The notes: generated from the letters alone by a model not told the origin. Positions 20,448-33,890 are shown, numbered from the stretch's first letter. The stretch: DNA of 64,000 nt from Channallabes apus (GCA_030522415.1 CM060118.1:23725651-23789650), one strand, 5' to 3'. A program made the numbers and translations.

Positions 20448-22818
20448 TATACAGAGTCAGCCAAACAATGTATACACACTTCAGGAAAAGAAAAATAATA
20501 TATTTATTATATTAATACAATATTAATAATAGTATCATGTTGTTATTATATTATACATATATTATAACATATAGCTTATAATAATATGTATATTTTGTCT
20601 TAAAATAATTATTAAAGGTATTAATAATTAAAAAGTTTTTCTTTTATACATTTACACACACACACACACACATGTATTTAGGATCTTAAAAAATATTGTG
20701 ATTGTAGAAAAGTTTTTTTGTGCATAAAACAACTGATTTCAATAATTAGCTTAATCATATTTGTCTGAACAGGAGAACTTGAATATTTGATTAGATAAAT
20801 GTGTGTTAGTTGCTGCAAAATTACGTTTTACTGTATGCATCTCAAAAATGTAATTGTCAACAAGAGAGGTTTTATGGAAATGACTATTTGTTGCTACTAA
20901 AATGTAAATGAGAAGAGGAAGTAATGTATCTTGCAGATGTTTTATAATAGTAAATGTAACTGTAATGGGTATTCATTAATCAATTAAAAACTTAATATAT
21001 TATTAATAGTTTAATATTTATTATTATTATTTTTTTATTATTATTATTATTATTATCATTATTATTATTTATTTATTTTTAATTACAAACATGCTAAAAA
21101 CATTCTGGCATGTGCTGTAATAGGAAAATAAGTAAGGTTTGGTTGTAACACATTATGCCCATTATATTTCCTTCCTTACGTTACACTATGTTAAAATCTT
21201 CCATTTGTAATGAAACTCACACATACACTTTATGCCCTGTGAAGTCAGTCAGGAATCAAAAGTCAGAATTTTCAAACTCAAGTCAGTGTCTCTAATTAAT
21301 GTGACTTTGTGAAACAAAATTGTGATAACAGGGCTATCTAAATGTTTCACAAAGCATATCCTTCAAGGAATACCTCTGACTGCTTTTCTTTTAGCATCTG
21401 TGCTTATGTGTAGCTACATCTCCTTCAGTCAGCGGCATCTGTGGGTCACAGATACAAGATTAAAGATGGATCAGAAAGATATGTGTTGGTAAGAAGAAAA
21501 AAGTAACAAAACCGTCTTCAAAAATTTTAAAGACTTGAAGCCTTTGAGCGTAAAATTAGATTAGTTGTACAGTCAAGAAAAGGCAGTGAATGTGTAATGC
21601 CTGAAGGTGAAATGCTTTTTCTCACTGTGTTGATCTCATGTTTGCTGGGCTGAATGTTTGCTGACGGAGGATCTGCGTTTAACCCACCTGTCCGATTGCC
21701 TGTCTGGGAAAACCAGGGCTGTCTATCTGTTGCTGGCTGCTCTCCACTCTGCCTGGCTTTCTTGGCTCCGACTCTCTGTTTTACATGACAGAACGCTTTG
21801 CCCTTGACTTTGCTATCACCCTCTCACTCTTTGTAAGAGGGCTGGGCAGGGAAAGTATGTGGGAGTGAGATGTACTGATTCAACTTAATCTATGTAGCAT
21901 GCATCAACTTTTCTTTCTCTTTGTCTGTCTCTTTCTCTTTCACATTTCCACCCACTTTGAAAGGGCATTTAGCACTCTACCAAGTAACTGATTAGTCCAG
22001 TTTAAATGTGTACAAAGAAAACAATACAAAGAAATCCAGGAAACTCTGTTTTAAATATTCACCCGTCTTATTTAAATATGTCCCCTTGAGCTCATATTAC
22101 GACATTCACAGTCTGTCTTTCTCCTCGCTCTCTTTCTCCGTCTCTCTCTCTCTTTCTATCTCTCTCTCTCTTACTAGATTTACACTTTTTCTATCTTTGT
22201 AATTAATCTAGCTTGTGCTGTAAATGTTATTTAAAGTAAATCCATTCCTGAGCGGTGAGAGAAACATTGTCATGTCATGGTCGGCTGCTATATTCAAAAG
22301 ATGATGGATCCTTTTTTTCCATTCTCAGTTTCACACTGCCTGGTGCTCCGACATAAATGAACCATCAGATATCTCAGTGTGAAGTACTACACAAACCAAA
22401 TACAGTTCTGTGTAGCATAGGCAGATAAATGTGTATGTTCTTCACAGAGAACTGGGTTGCACTGGGGAAAGTGCACTTGTCAACACTGTTAAGTTGTTTG
22501 GGGAGGCTTTTCTTAGGTGGGATAGAGGGCCTGCACCATGTGGGCTAATGGAATTTCTCCCAGCTGAAGCTAAGGATGATGTTCACACGCAGACTAGTTC
22601 CTATGAGACAGAACTGCAGAGGGATGGGATACAGCTGGTACATTCGTGTGTGAAGATGTGGCATGAAGCCACGGAGGGTAAGGCTGCTTTTACAACATTC
22701 TGTTGAATACAGATTATCTGACAACAACAAATTCATAAGATAATCTGATGAATGATCCCATAATTTTGACTATATGCACAGTTGCATTTCAGCATTATAG
22801 ACTACTATAATAGTCCTG

Positions 22819-22819
<1 letters not shown>
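20448..22819. other. Intergenic, slc25a28 to nkx3.3, part 3
   Basis: No gene. It includes ATT-rich low-complexity sequence (21015-21070), a balanced block at about 21640-21860 that could be regulatory, and a CT-rich tract near 22110-22180. Confidence 0.4.

Positions 22820-22859
<40 letters not shown>
22820..22859. repeat. (AT)n microsatellite
   Basis: About 20 AT units in the slc25a28-nkx3.3 interval. Confidence 0.9.
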
Positions 22860-22865
<6 letters not shown>

Positions 22866-25800
22866 GATTTTTCATGTTTATTTTGTGAAATTTTTAACTA
22901 AAAAAGGATGTTAGAAGTTAACTTAATAATTAATTTTTTTTAAGATAAAAAGTGCCATCACAAGTATTGATTTAACTAATTTAGTACAATTATCTGCTAT
23001 TAATAATAGCTTTTTAGGTAGAAAATGTAATTCTTTTTTCTAGGCACCTTTGTTTTGCAACATTGCTTTACATATGCCTAAGACATTTGCACATCTTTGC
23101 ACCTTAGATCTATACAAAGACAGACCCATGTCCTATTCCATTTAAAGCTATTTCATTTAAGAGTATCACATACATAAGAGAGTATAACAACATATATTAC
23201 CTGAGAGAGAGTGAAAGGCAAAAGGATACGCCACACTTAGCATTACAAAAAGAAACTCATGCAAGGCTTGATATGAAAAGAGCACTTCCCTTAATAAATG
23301 CATCTTTTTGTAGTGCTGTGACTGTTGGAATGGTCTCCAGTATTGAATGCATAATAACTGGTCTTGTAGCAGCAAGCAAACTATTGGCATCTGGGCATGG
23401 ACACAAAAGAAAAATGCCTTGGTAGCACAAGCCTCCTTTAGCATACCTTGTTCCAGTTTTTTTAAGCTTCATTCCTAAATGCTGTGTATAAATGCAAATA
23501 GAAAATCTCAGGTTCATATGTGTTCTACTTCAGCCTGTTACATGTGCTTTTTAAAACAATCATGTGCTAGCTTTAGAACGTAAATCAGGTTGAGAATAAT
23601 ATGCTGTGAAATGACTGTTTGAAGAGAAGCACAGCAATGACATTTGCGCAAGAGCAAGAACGAATTCAAATGCACCCAAATAAAATAACATGTGACCGGC
23701 AGATTTACGCATACATTCCCTTCCAGTCGATCTTGCTTTCCTCCGGGCTGGTAGACCCCTGCAGACTAGCAAAATGGATGTTCCAAAGAAGCTGTTTTGT
23801 GTCCTGTTTATTTACTTTTCTATATACTTCCTACAGAGCATAAAGCCGTATTCACCTGGACATTTACTGAGGTTTCATGCATTAGTTATAGCAAACAATA
23901 AACTCAACCAAAAACTCTTTTCTATGGCTTGAAAACCTGACCTGTATTTGGCAAGAATGTTCAGACTGATTTGTGATAATGTGATTGTGGGGAAGATATA
24001 CACAAGATAAGATAGACTTTACACCACGTATTTCATGGGTGACATTTTATTTAGAGTGTACATACAAATAACATGTACTACATAAATTAAAGCAATTAAA
24101 ATTCTGGACATTTGTCTGTTGCCAGATTACATGTAAAAATAAACAGCTTGACAGGTATATGCAGTATAGACCTAGGTGACAGCATGTCTTTTGATGGTCA
24201 GGTTCAAAGTTCAGTAAGAACTTTGCATTGTTGCTTGGTGTCTGGTCTGCACCTGTGATGTACAGCCAGACAAGTCGAGACCTCACAATCTCAATCCTAC
24301 CTACTTCTTCTGAGAGGAAATGACCCAAAGGTTCCCTAAAGGTACTTGACAGGAGAACTGGAGATTTAATCACTGTTTACTTTCTTAGAGACATTTGTCA
24401 CAACAATACTATAAGTGTGTGTGCTTGTGCATGTGTGCACGCGCAAGTTCAGTCGCATGTGCATGTGCATACACACATGTCCGTGCTTGACAGTTTTTTC
24501 TTTGTTCAGACATCTACACAAATCACCATAAAGCAATAATAATCCACTGAGCTTTCAAATATATGGACAGAGGTCAAAGATTCCTATAACCTTTAAGATG
24601 ATGCTGCAAACTGTGATAATTTTGCCCCTTAAAAAACTTCTAATTTCTAAAACTGATTAAATTAATAAAATGCTATACATTTGACTAAACATTTTATTTG
24701 AGGACATAATTCATTGAATAATTCTTTAAGAACGTAAGAAAATGATTAAGGAATGCATTCAAAAACATAGCATTGACATACATGTTGAAGCCTGATTTTA
24801 TCCACACTTGAGCATTGACTTGTGGCGATATAAACAAAATAATAACAAAATATCAAAATATCATGTGGCTTTCCAAGAAATAGGGTTACAGTTGGATATA
24901 TTTTGTGTTATTTGATTTTGACACGTCATGAGAGTGTGATACTTGCAGGTGGAGGCTAAGTAACAATCAAATGTAATAACGTGAGATGAATTGTGTTTTA
25001 TTATAATTTTTTGTTTGTTTTTCTCTTTTCTCAGCATATCTTTTATCATTTTAGTTTGATGATTTTATGACATCTATAACACCCCCCCCCCCCACTGGAT
25101 TCTGGTTTTAATTGTCTAATACTTGTGCAGTTAAGGCATATTTCAGTAAGACATAATCACACACATAGTCTGTGTGAAAAACAACCACCTTTACCCCAGA
25201 GAACTTTATCTACACTCCCATAAGACAGAACCAGTTCAAGGCCAGACAGTCTTTGTTCAGAAAATTCTTGCAAATTTTCAATTGGCTCGGCTATAGTTTA
25301 GTCATATGTCATGCATGCTACCTGACTAACCACAAAGGCAGATTTCCAGAAAGAGCACAAGGACCCAGGAATTTATGCCAAGTCTGCGCTGGTAAGACGC
25401 ACTAAGAGCTTGTAAGTGGATTACCTATCTGAGCAGTGATAGGAGACGCTGTCTAGTGTCAATGCTTCTTAATACCCTCCTTGTTTTTCTTATCTGTGGT
25501 AATTAAAACATTTAAATTCTTCACACAGAGCACAGGGAGTGAGAGATCAGCCTGTTGGGAAGTATCCCGAGGAAATGTAACAGGTTGTAGGATATCAGCC
25601 TTCTCGGCAGGCCATCTATGGCCAGTGGAGTGGAGAAATATTCGCAGCACAGTGCCAAGAAACACCATGTTCCCACACTCACAAACATATTGCACAGCCA
25701 AAGAGGGAAATTTCTTTTCCTGAACCTTTTAGGCATAGCAATAGCAATGTTTTTTGTACATCAATATATTATTCTAATGTCTATAATGTGTCATATAATT

Positions 25801-26670
25801 CACTTGTTATTCTTAATAGGCCACTTTTCTGAGCATGAGATTCAGAATGCTTACGTTTCATTTAGGCAAATTTGAGGTACACACATCAGTAAGTATGCAT
25901 GTCCTGGGTGGGCCAATTTGTTAAGCAGTCACTCAATGACCTTGTCTGTGACCTTCTCCAGTGCTTTAGGAAGCATTAGTGAAAGAGATTGTTTCAATGG
26001 TGTCCCATAGTGTGGAAACATCCACAAGAAGGTAAAGAGGAGGGCTCAGATCCTCATCACCTTTTTCCATGGAATTAAATCCTGATGACACTACAAGGCT
26101 GGTGGGGATTAAATGTGAGCAAAGAGGAAAAGTTCTTCCCAATATTATTTAACTTTGTAAATTTAAATTCTTAGAATTTATACTATATTATTTTTTAAAT
26201 ACCATTTGCATTGTAATTCAAGTCACTAGAAAATTTACATGTATATTGTGAAGAACTAAAGAGAAAAGGCTTAGTTTGGTTTTTGATAGAAGGAAGAGTA
26301 TTGCATGATGGATTCAGTATAGCAGAGAGGAGTTCATCTCTTATGGTTTCTACTGTAAATGTTTACATTCCACCATATGGTGATGTTATCAGCTAATAGT
26401 TTCTGGAATGGTCCGAACAGCCTTGTGGAATGGATTTTTGACAGAGGTGGGGGCCTATGCAGTATGAAAGAACTTATGTGCCTTAAGAGACAGGGTCACT
26501 GGGAAGCTGTGCTCTCTCCAAACAAAGGTATTAACTGCAGCCCATTTCCTTCCTCTCTCTTGCCCTTTGCTCAGCCTAGGTAGCTGCTTTAATTCCTTTA
26601 CCACAAAGTGCTGGGAGCTTCTTTCAATCCATATGTTCTCACCTGGAAGCTCCTTGGCTTAGTGGATCTC
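22860..26670. other. Intergenic, slc25a28 to nkx3.3, part 4
   Basis: No gene recognised in 3.8 kb. A C-run of about 14 lies near 25081. The open frames at 23166-23517 and 25459-25875 overlap on both strands with no homology I can name. Confidence 0.4.
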
Positions 26671-26795
<125 letters not shown>

Positions 26796-27468
26796 TAATG
26801 TGATAAAGGTTGATTTTTGTGCAGTCTTTCATTGTACGTTGAAAATCTTTAACCTTTCAAAAAAGAGGTCAGTCAACAATAGAGACAATGAGAAAATTTG
26901 CTAGCTACGGAAATTGCACTTTGTGTGCAATGTCTCTATTAGTGATAAACAACTATCCCTCTGTATGATGATTTTTGATGCAGTTTAACAAAATATAAAT
27001 GACTAAGAAAAAGCCAAAAGCCAATCCCCTGGATTGCTGTATTGTGTAGTCTCCATTGCCTTTTTGTCACACCTATCTTAATTCCCCTGCAAATCACAAG
27101 GGATTATGGTCTGTCTATTGTGTGTGGTATAATTGCAGGTATTACTTTTAAAGTAGGTTAAAGTGATCTAGTCGTCTACAGTCATTTCCCCTCAATTTGT
27201 CAGTAATGCATATGTGTCTGTGTTTGCATCTGTACATGTGCGTGTGAAGTGCACATGTGGGTGGAGGGTGTGTGTGTGTGTATGTTGGCCTAAGGCTGGC
27301 TCAGGCTGGTCCACACGAAACCGGGAAGCAATGCCCTTCACGTTGAAATTAAGTGTTTGCATACTTCTCTGCTATACATTTTTGCATAGATGCAGACAGG
27401 TGTAAAGTCTACGTCATAAATGTGTTTGTTAAATGTATGGATAAAGACACATGCATATATGTGTGTTT

Positions 27469-27469
<1 letters not shown>

Positions 27470-27512
<43 letters not shown>

Positions 27513-27586
27513 GCAAACATACATATATACATACATACATACATACATACATACATACATACATACATACATACATACATACATAC
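27470..27586. repeat. Compound (CA)n and (ATAC)n microsatellite
   Basis: (CA)19 at 27470-27507, a short bridge, then about 15 ATAC units at 27527-27586. The bridge keeps the purine-pyrimidine alternation. Confidence 0.95.
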
Positions 27587-28349
27587 AGACATTCACACGC
27601 ACGCGCACCCCTAATTGTAATTCGGAACGGTGTATACATTCATACATGGATTATCTGCCTGCACTTTAATATACATGAATATTACCCCTCCCCCAATTTC
27701 GATTTGGTCTGTAATCAATTATGGTATACATGACATCTGCATGACACCTACACTCACTTAATGGATACTGCCAGATTTTTTTTTTACTTTACAGTATGGT
27801 TAGACGAGCGCGTATGTATCCTGTTAATTAAGCATTAGTGCACAATTATCAATTATTGCCTGCTTGCAATAAGCAGTATACAAAAACACTAAATTAAATT
27901 CCACATTCAATATTTGTTGATTTTAAAGTTGAGAATTGTAGGATATGTGAAAACACAAGTACATAAATACAATATCTCTCTTGTTGGAATCAAAATGTTA
28001 ATTGGTTGACGTTTCAAAAAGTAGTGGACGTGATATTTTCGTGTGTGAGCTTCAATCACATAGCTATTAAAATATATGCATAGCTTCTTGAAGAATGATT
28101 TTTTTCCCGCCTGTCTCATCATTTATCATAAAGCATAATATTAAGAAATATTCAATATCATAATTACATTCAGTTATTATGAAAAATTCAGTCTCCATAG
28201 AAATCTATAGAAAAAGTATAAAGGTGTGAATGAGGACGGTAAGTCGAGACCGACTGACAGATTCCGAGGGATCTTAAAGAAAACATTAAACAATAAATAT
28301 TTCATATTTACAGTAGATAAGATCTAAAGAATAAAATACGGTACGTCTT

Positions 28350-28350
<1 letters not shown>
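27587..28350. other. Intergenic, slc25a28 to nkx3.3, part 5
   Basis: AT-rich, no gene or named repeat seen. Confidence 0.4.

Positions 28351-28415
<65 letters not shown>
28351..28415. repeat. (GATA)n microsatellite
   Basis: About 16 GATA units, 2.3 kb beyond the 3' end of nkx3.3. Confidence 0.95.
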
Positions 28416-29258
28416 TGCTATCCTATATTTTAATATCAAAATTAAAATATCACAACTTTTCATTTCTTATTTTTATGTTTTATATTTTAAAGTTTTTGTT
28501 ACTGGTTATTAATATTGTGAATATTTAGTTTGATTAGTGTGCTGCATTTGATGACGATGTGTCGTTATGGAGGTGTTGGCCTTTCAACAGAACATTATTA
28601 ATGTATTCTGTCCAAACTCCAAAACTGTGTTTTGAAACACTGACATGGTCTATTGACGGTATCTGAATCATGCAGCTGTGTGCAAAGACCTCTTGAGCTC
28701 ATATGATATGGACTCGGATATACTTAATACGGATAATAATACTAACAACTACATCAAGGTTTTGCTTCTTTACATTTTTATAAACCTTTTATATGTTAAA
28801 TATAATTAGTCTTCCCAGTGCCAGCTATAATACCTATCTATTTATTTTAGTCTTTATAACTATTTATTAGACAGGTTGACATTATTATAATAATATCTTA
28901 CAGGAAATATTTCAAAACATACAGTGTAATCAGATGATTTAGCAATTTAACACAGTGTAATTTATATCCGTATACTCCCTGCTATAAATAGCATCCAGCT
29001 CATATTTTTTCCATGCCTGTTCCTCAGCCAGGCCTACATCTGTCTCTATACATCTGTCCCTATATATCTGTCCCTCAAATTCCAATGTCATATATGTTTA
29101 TGCATATATACCATGAATTGGAATGAGATAAGATTTGACTATTAAGACAACATAGATCCCCATACCAAAAATAGATTTTGGAAAAGGGTTTTAATTTATT
29201 ATCTTTTAAAGACGATATTTGACCAATGTGCATTCTAATAATCTTTCATACATACATC

Positions 29259-29299
<41 letters not shown>

Positions 29300-30254
29300 G
29301 ATGCTGTTGTTGTTGTTGTGCTAAGTTAATGTACATAATCATCATATTTGTAATAAAATTGCTTATAAAAATATTAATCTGTGCGGTGTCCGGTGTTTTT
29401 TAATGAATGTTCATCTTGTGGTAATGTGAACTAAAATAAAATAAAAACAGAAACGAACTACCTTAAGGCATGCAGTGTATTTTTAATTGATAAAAAAAAC
29501 GTTCATTTCTTTATTTTTGAACACATCAAAGCCAGTTTGATATTTACTTGAACTAAAATGTTTCTTCAATTAGTTGTCCCAAAAAAAAAAGAAACTCTGT
29601 TCTAATTATAGTGTTTCAACGTGTTTAATATTTTGTTAATTATTGTTTGGTTCAATATTGTTCAAATACCATGCGTGTGCTCTTGTAAATATAGCGTTTG
29701 TGAATGTCGTTATATTTAATTAAAAAAAAAAAAAGACTAACGTCTTTTGACATATGCATAGAGGTCAGTTAGGTGTAGATAATTCGATATAATTTTTTTA
29801 AATTAATTTTCCTAAGTTTAATGAAGAATGTATCTATGTAATTGAATTATTTATGTGCGTTTAATGCTGTGTCCAAAAAACGATCTCCTGTCTGTGGCGC
29901 GTGATAAATTCAAATCAGCCTTGATTTTATTATTGCCGTCTAAGCAAATGAGTGGCGTTCGCGTTTGTGTAAGCAATATTTCTTATAATGACATATTTAT
30001 TTAGGGGATATATTAAATATATACAGAGAAAACTCTGTATTTTTACACGATTTAAACATTATTTTTAGATAAGATATGTAAGCTATTCAGGCTTCATATT
30101 TGTCCATAACACAAACGCATATCAAGACTTAAAAAAAAATCCACTGTTTATTTTACTCATAATTTCATCATAATACAAAAGTAAATCGTTGTGTTGTTTT
30201 TCAGGTTTTATCTCAATTATAAAGTGACATTTAACAGAATTTCACTGTAATTTG
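28416..30254. other. AT-rich 3' flank of nkx3.3
   Basis: No gene. An (ATT)12 tract lies at 29263-29299. 29870-29995 is a higher-complexity island (GATCTCCTGTCTGTGGCGCG ... GCAAATGAGTGGCGTTCGCG) in very AT-rich DNA and is a candidate conserved non-coding element for the homeobox genes. Confidence 0.4.
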
Positions 30255-30260
30255 TTTATT
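30255..30260 (-). other. nkx3.3: Candidate nkx3.3 poly(A) signal
   Basis: Plus-strand TTTATT gives AATAAA on the minus strand, about 420 bp past the stop codon. A second candidate is at 30147-30152. Neither can be confirmed from sequence. Confidence 0.35.
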
Positions 30261-30676
30261 TATTGGTTAACTATGTCAAACTTCAAATACGTCAACATGG
30301 ATTGAAAACCCAGTTAATTGGATGTCGAGGTACAGTGTGCAAGAGTAAACTTTTTACATGACAGCGGATCATTAGACTGTAGTACATTATTTAACAAGGG
30401 TAATAGAAATAAATGCATTTTTAAAAAATCGATTGTATCAATTATTCTATAGCTGTCACAAACAAACGAATTTAGGCACTTACTTGCAGCTCTTAAATAT
30501 TACATTATGATATGATTTAATTTCTTAGAACAACATCAAAAGCCATCGATCAATATCGTTATATATCTGTAGTCTCGTCAATGATTAACTTAAAATGAAA
30601 CGCGCTCTTGTGTGTCCTAAAATAATTTCGAATAAAACCCGTGTCGCGTGTAGTGAGTGTGAAGCAGAGGAAAGGG

Positions 30677-31149
30677 TCAGTACAGGTTTCCACTGAGCGC
30701 GCTGTTCGAGATCCAGGGCTGAACGCAGTACATGTAAGGGCAGCATTGATATGACTGGTACAGGCGCAGATAGTGAGGCGGGAGAAAATCATCCGCCCCG
30801 TACTGCCTCTGGTCGTCCTTCACTAGCACCCTCACCGCCACCCGCTTGGCCAGCGTGGAAGCCGAGGTGGCTGCGAGCTCAGCCGCCATCTGCCGCCGTT
30901 TTGTTTTGTATCTGCGGTTCTGGAACCAGATCTTGACCTGAGTCTCCGTCAGTTTGAGCGCTCCTGCCAAGTGCGCGCGCTCCGGGCCGGACAGATAGCG
31001 CTGCAGGTTAAAGCGGCGCTCCAGCTCACACACCTGCGCGTGCGAAAAAGCCGCGCGGCACCGCTTCTTACTGGCTTTCGGGTGATGATCGGCGAAAGCA
31101 CAGCTCTCGCTCTTCTCTTGATCCAGATCTGGAACATGCACATCAAGAT
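30677..31149 (-). CDS. nkx3.3: nkx3.3 coding exon 2 (homeodomain)
   Basis: Acceptor CTTATACAG|ATCTTGATG at 31149. It encodes residues 107-263 with the whole homeodomain and C-terminal tail; stop TGA at 30677-30679. Confidence 0.9.
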
Positions 31150-31726
31150 CTGTATAAGAACGGATAAAGTGATTAAGTCCGCTAAATCTGAGGACTTTGT
31201 TGGACTGCTGATTGGGAAAAAAGCTTAGGGCATTTTGTAGAGCATCTCTCAACACGCTTATCTTTTATATGTCAGCCTAGAAGCCAATTTTAAACAACTT
31301 TCTAGATCATTTGTTTGAGTGCGCTCCATCCAGTTTTCCAAAAATGTTATCTACATTAATCATACATACAGCAAGTAAATATTTTTTTCTGTATATTGTA
31401 AACTTACTTTGTCTGTTTTCTGTATGCAACGGCTCCTCTCCTGTAGACTCCTCTCCACAGGACTGTCTGTCCGATGATGTGTCAAGGTCGAGTGTGCAGG
31501 GAGCGAGCCTGCTGTGTCCGTACACGATTCTTCCCTGTCTGCTTCCATCCTCACTCCCGCCCTGACAATGAGCGGATCCGGGACAACTTATTCCCTCTAC
31601 CCTCCCGAGAAGCTCTGCCTTTACAAGTTCGTCGCTGTATTCCCGGGAAAGTCGATTATTTTTGTGAGAATCAAGCTCTCGATTCAAAATGTTATGTATT
31701 GAGAATGAAGAGTTGTCGCTCGCCAT
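30677..31726 (-). CDS. nkx3.3: NK3-class homeobox transcription factor (2 exons)
   Basis: Exons 31408-31726 and 30677-31149 (minus) join in phase 1 across a GTAAGT...TATACAG intron, giving 263 aa. The homeodomain is residues 134-193, starting [10 protein letters not shown] and including [20 protein letters not shown], with Tyr54 and the TE at HD 41-42 that mark NK3 (bagpipe) rather than NK4 proteins, which have TS there. An N-terminal TN/eh1-like repressor motif [10 protein letters not shown] is at 8-17. Downstream, [15 protein letters not shown] and [11 protein letters not shown] match the tail style of NKX3 proteins. It lies beside nkx2.3 on the same strand. The named candidates are nkx3.1, nkx3.2 and nkx3.3. 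Linkage to nkx2.3 and the slc25a28-got1 context favour nkx3.3, a paralogue missing from mammals. Likely a nuclear DNA-binding repressor in mesoderm or pharyngeal development (inferred from the family). Confidence 0.88.
31408..31726 (-). CDS. nkx3.3: nkx3.3 coding exon 1
   Basis: ATG at 31724-31726, donor CAAA|GTAAGT ending at 31408. It encodes [20 protein letters not shown], an acidic Ser-rich linker, and ENRQ plus the first base of codon 107. Confidence 0.88.
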
Positions 31727-31735
31727 TTACAACAT
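31727..31735 (-). promoter_or_regulatory. nkx3.3: Three-codon upstream ORF abutting the nkx3.3 start
   Basis: On the minus strand ATG-TTG-TAA directly precedes the ATG of nkx3.3 with no gap. If it lies in the 5' UTR it could force terminating ribosomes to reinitiate at the main start. Whether it is transcribed depends on the unknown start site. Confidence 0.4.
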
Positions 31736-32100
31736 TTATATAACCTTCGGGTCAGAAATACGCAGGTCCACAAAATACTCCAAAAATGTAGACGATTAAA
31801 TTGAATGAAATTTCTTTCTTTCTTTCTTTTTTCCCCCTTTTTTTTTTACGTGCAAAACGTCTTCGATGGAAAGATTGACGCGGGCTTCCACTTTTACATT
31901 GGTTTAATTGTGGTGAAACTCCTGCTGGGCCAATCAACAGGCAAAGTGTCAGAATAAGTCATGGCTGCATTAACACTTTCTCCACTTCTATAGAAACGGG
32001 GAGCTGGCCAATGGACTGGCTGCGCCGCGTAACCCCGCCCACTCAGCCTCTCCCATTCAGGGCTTCCAAAAGTAGGCTACTTAATTAAAGATCAAAGTCA
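31736..32100 (-). promoter_or_regulatory. nkx3.3: nkx3.3 upstream promoter region
   Basis: Two CCAAT boxes (31930-31934, 32008-32012), a CCGCCC box (32035-32040), a TTAATTAA homeodomain palindrome (32081-32088) and a TCF/LEF-type ATCAAAG (32091-32097) cluster upstream of the gene in GC-richer DNA. The assignment as promoter is inference from position and motifs. Confidence 0.45.
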
Positions 32101-33294
32101 TTTAACCTTACTTCATTTAGGAATATGCAGTTTTGTCATTTAAACATACGTGTTTGTGTGTTGTTACTGTAAACTGCTAATTTATTTGAGGACAGTATAA
32201 TGTTCACGGACATAATTTTAGTTTGTGTAGTATAATGTATACATTTTGAACAGGGGGATATTTGTTTTTATTTGACACAAATAAACAAAGAAATAAATAA
32301 AGAAAGAAAGAAAGACGCATTTAAAGTTAAACGGCAACTCTCCTGATTTTAAAACCTTTAAAACTCTTATTTTAAGCATATTTTATTTCTTAAGCATACC
32401 GAAATATTAACATTCGGCGAACAATGCTTTATTTCTGTGTATTCTGTAAAGGGTTGATTAATCCTTTAGTTCCATTCATCTTGACCTGTCCTGGCTTTTA
32501 ACCTCAGAGTTTGCTTCTAAACGCAGACCATCGAAACAACTCCACAGCAACTGCGTTTTCGCCCTTAGGGGTTATTTAGACAGAATAAGTCAGAAATACA
32601 GAGTCATAATAAACCAAAAAGAGTAAAGTACAACATTTGCAATAAAAATGATGTGATTGTATATGTTATAATGTAGATTACTTAATTTGACACAACACTG
32701 GACAGTGTTACAGACCTATATAGACACTGGACTGGACAGACCTATATACTGTATACAGAAGCTCACCTATTGTGGATCTTAGTAGCATCAGCGTCTCCTA
32801 CCGTCCGTTGTTCGGAATTTTCCTGATCTCGCTTTATTATCTCGCTTTATTTTTTTTTTTTACTGTTTAAAGGCACAGCTATGCTGTACTTAAATTGTTT
32901 ATTGTCCTACAGGTCTACCTGTTTTCTTTTTGTTTTAAGACTTATTTATGTTATAACGATCTTTTTAAAAGCAATTTTTAGGACAAATTCACTCTGTCAC
33001 GTACTGCTGATCAGAATTTCTGTTCTTTGTTTCTTAACTATCAATGACATGGTTAACAGTTTACTTTATTTCTTTTACTAAGAATAGGCTATAACATTAC
33101 TTTGCACTAGATCGTTTTTTAAAATAATGTTTTAAATAAATGTAAAATATTGAATGCTCAGACAAATGTAGTAAATGCATCCATCCATCCATCCATCCAT
33201 CATCCATCCGTCGATCCATCCATAAAAACATACATGCATACATACCTTCAGATTCCCTGTTTGCACTGTGATCACCACTGTTCTAATATAATAA
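32101..33294. other. Intergenic nkx3.3 to nkx2.3, part 1
   Basis: No gene. An (ATCC)n tract is at 33179-33223. 32700-32770 has short internal repeats (ACACTGGA, ACCTATAT) of unknown origin. Confidence 0.4.
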
Positions 33295-33599
33295 TAATCT
33301 GTTCACTCTGTCTGTCGAGCTGCAGGTGCATTCCCCTTTGCATACGTCTCCTGGTGTGACTCCTCTCGTCTCCTGGACTTCCCTGATTGACCTAGATGCT
33401 CTACGTTGGGTTTGCTCTCCTCTGCTTATGCATCTGGAGCGTTATGAATTTGTTACTGTAGCTTTGGATAATCTGACATATATACCCTGAAGATTTGCAC
33501 ATCCAAATATAGACGTTCACGGTTAAGACCCACTTTGCCGGTTCTGTGATTAATACTGCTTGGATACTACAGTCCTGCTCACTGATTTTAACTAGTCGC
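33295..33599 (+). mobile_element. Probable retroelement-derived repeat
   Basis: CTGTCTGTCGAGCTGCAGGT, a CTCCTGG-rich stretch, then CTGGAGCGTTATGAATTTGT and GATACTACAGTCCTGCTCAC read like an untranslated segment of a fish LINE. No reverse-transcriptase code is seen. Classification is from memory of such repeats and is uncertain. Confidence 0.4.
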
Positions 33600-33890
33600 A
33601 TTATCCTGGTTAAGATGGCGATCCGGAACATATCGAAGAAACACTGGGCACGAGGAAGCGACACACCTTGGAAGGGTCACCGCAGTGCGCGATATATATA
33701 AAAGCCAATGCACCTATACCGCCATGTGTAAAACTTTACAGTTTTTGGAGGAGGGGGAAAAACAGTGGTTTCAAGAAGAATATGCACAAAAACATAGACA
33801 GTAATTTCAGAACTAAACAGGAGCTACAGTATAAGGCAGCAATGTTACCCACTACGCTATTGTTCCTCTGCCACTATCTCCTGTATATCA
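33600..33890 (+). mobile_element. Interspersed repeat, copy 1 of a three-copy family
   Basis: GATCCGGAACATATCG, AAACACTGGGCACGAGG, CACCTTGGAAGGGTC and the closing AAGGCAGCAATGTTACCCAC match, in order, sequences at 35780-35935 and 54195-54490. This is a dispersed non-coding fish repeat. Each copy is differently truncated. Confidence 0.5.

Noticed and set aside
27338..27733. Open frames of CVCVCV, HTHTHT or YIHTYIHT peptides
   Set aside because: They are translations of CA/GT and ATAC microsatellites. The same applies to frames at 26608-26904, 38882-39073 and 57164-57613.
30677..31726. Assignment as nkx3.2
   Set aside because: The homeodomain is close to NKX3.2, but linkage to nkx2.3 and the divergent tail fit nkx3.3 better. 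Not excluded without a tree.
31736..31742. TATA box for nkx3.3
   Set aside because: TATATAA on the minus strand is only about 10 bp upstream of the ATG, so it would place transcription start inside the coding sequence.
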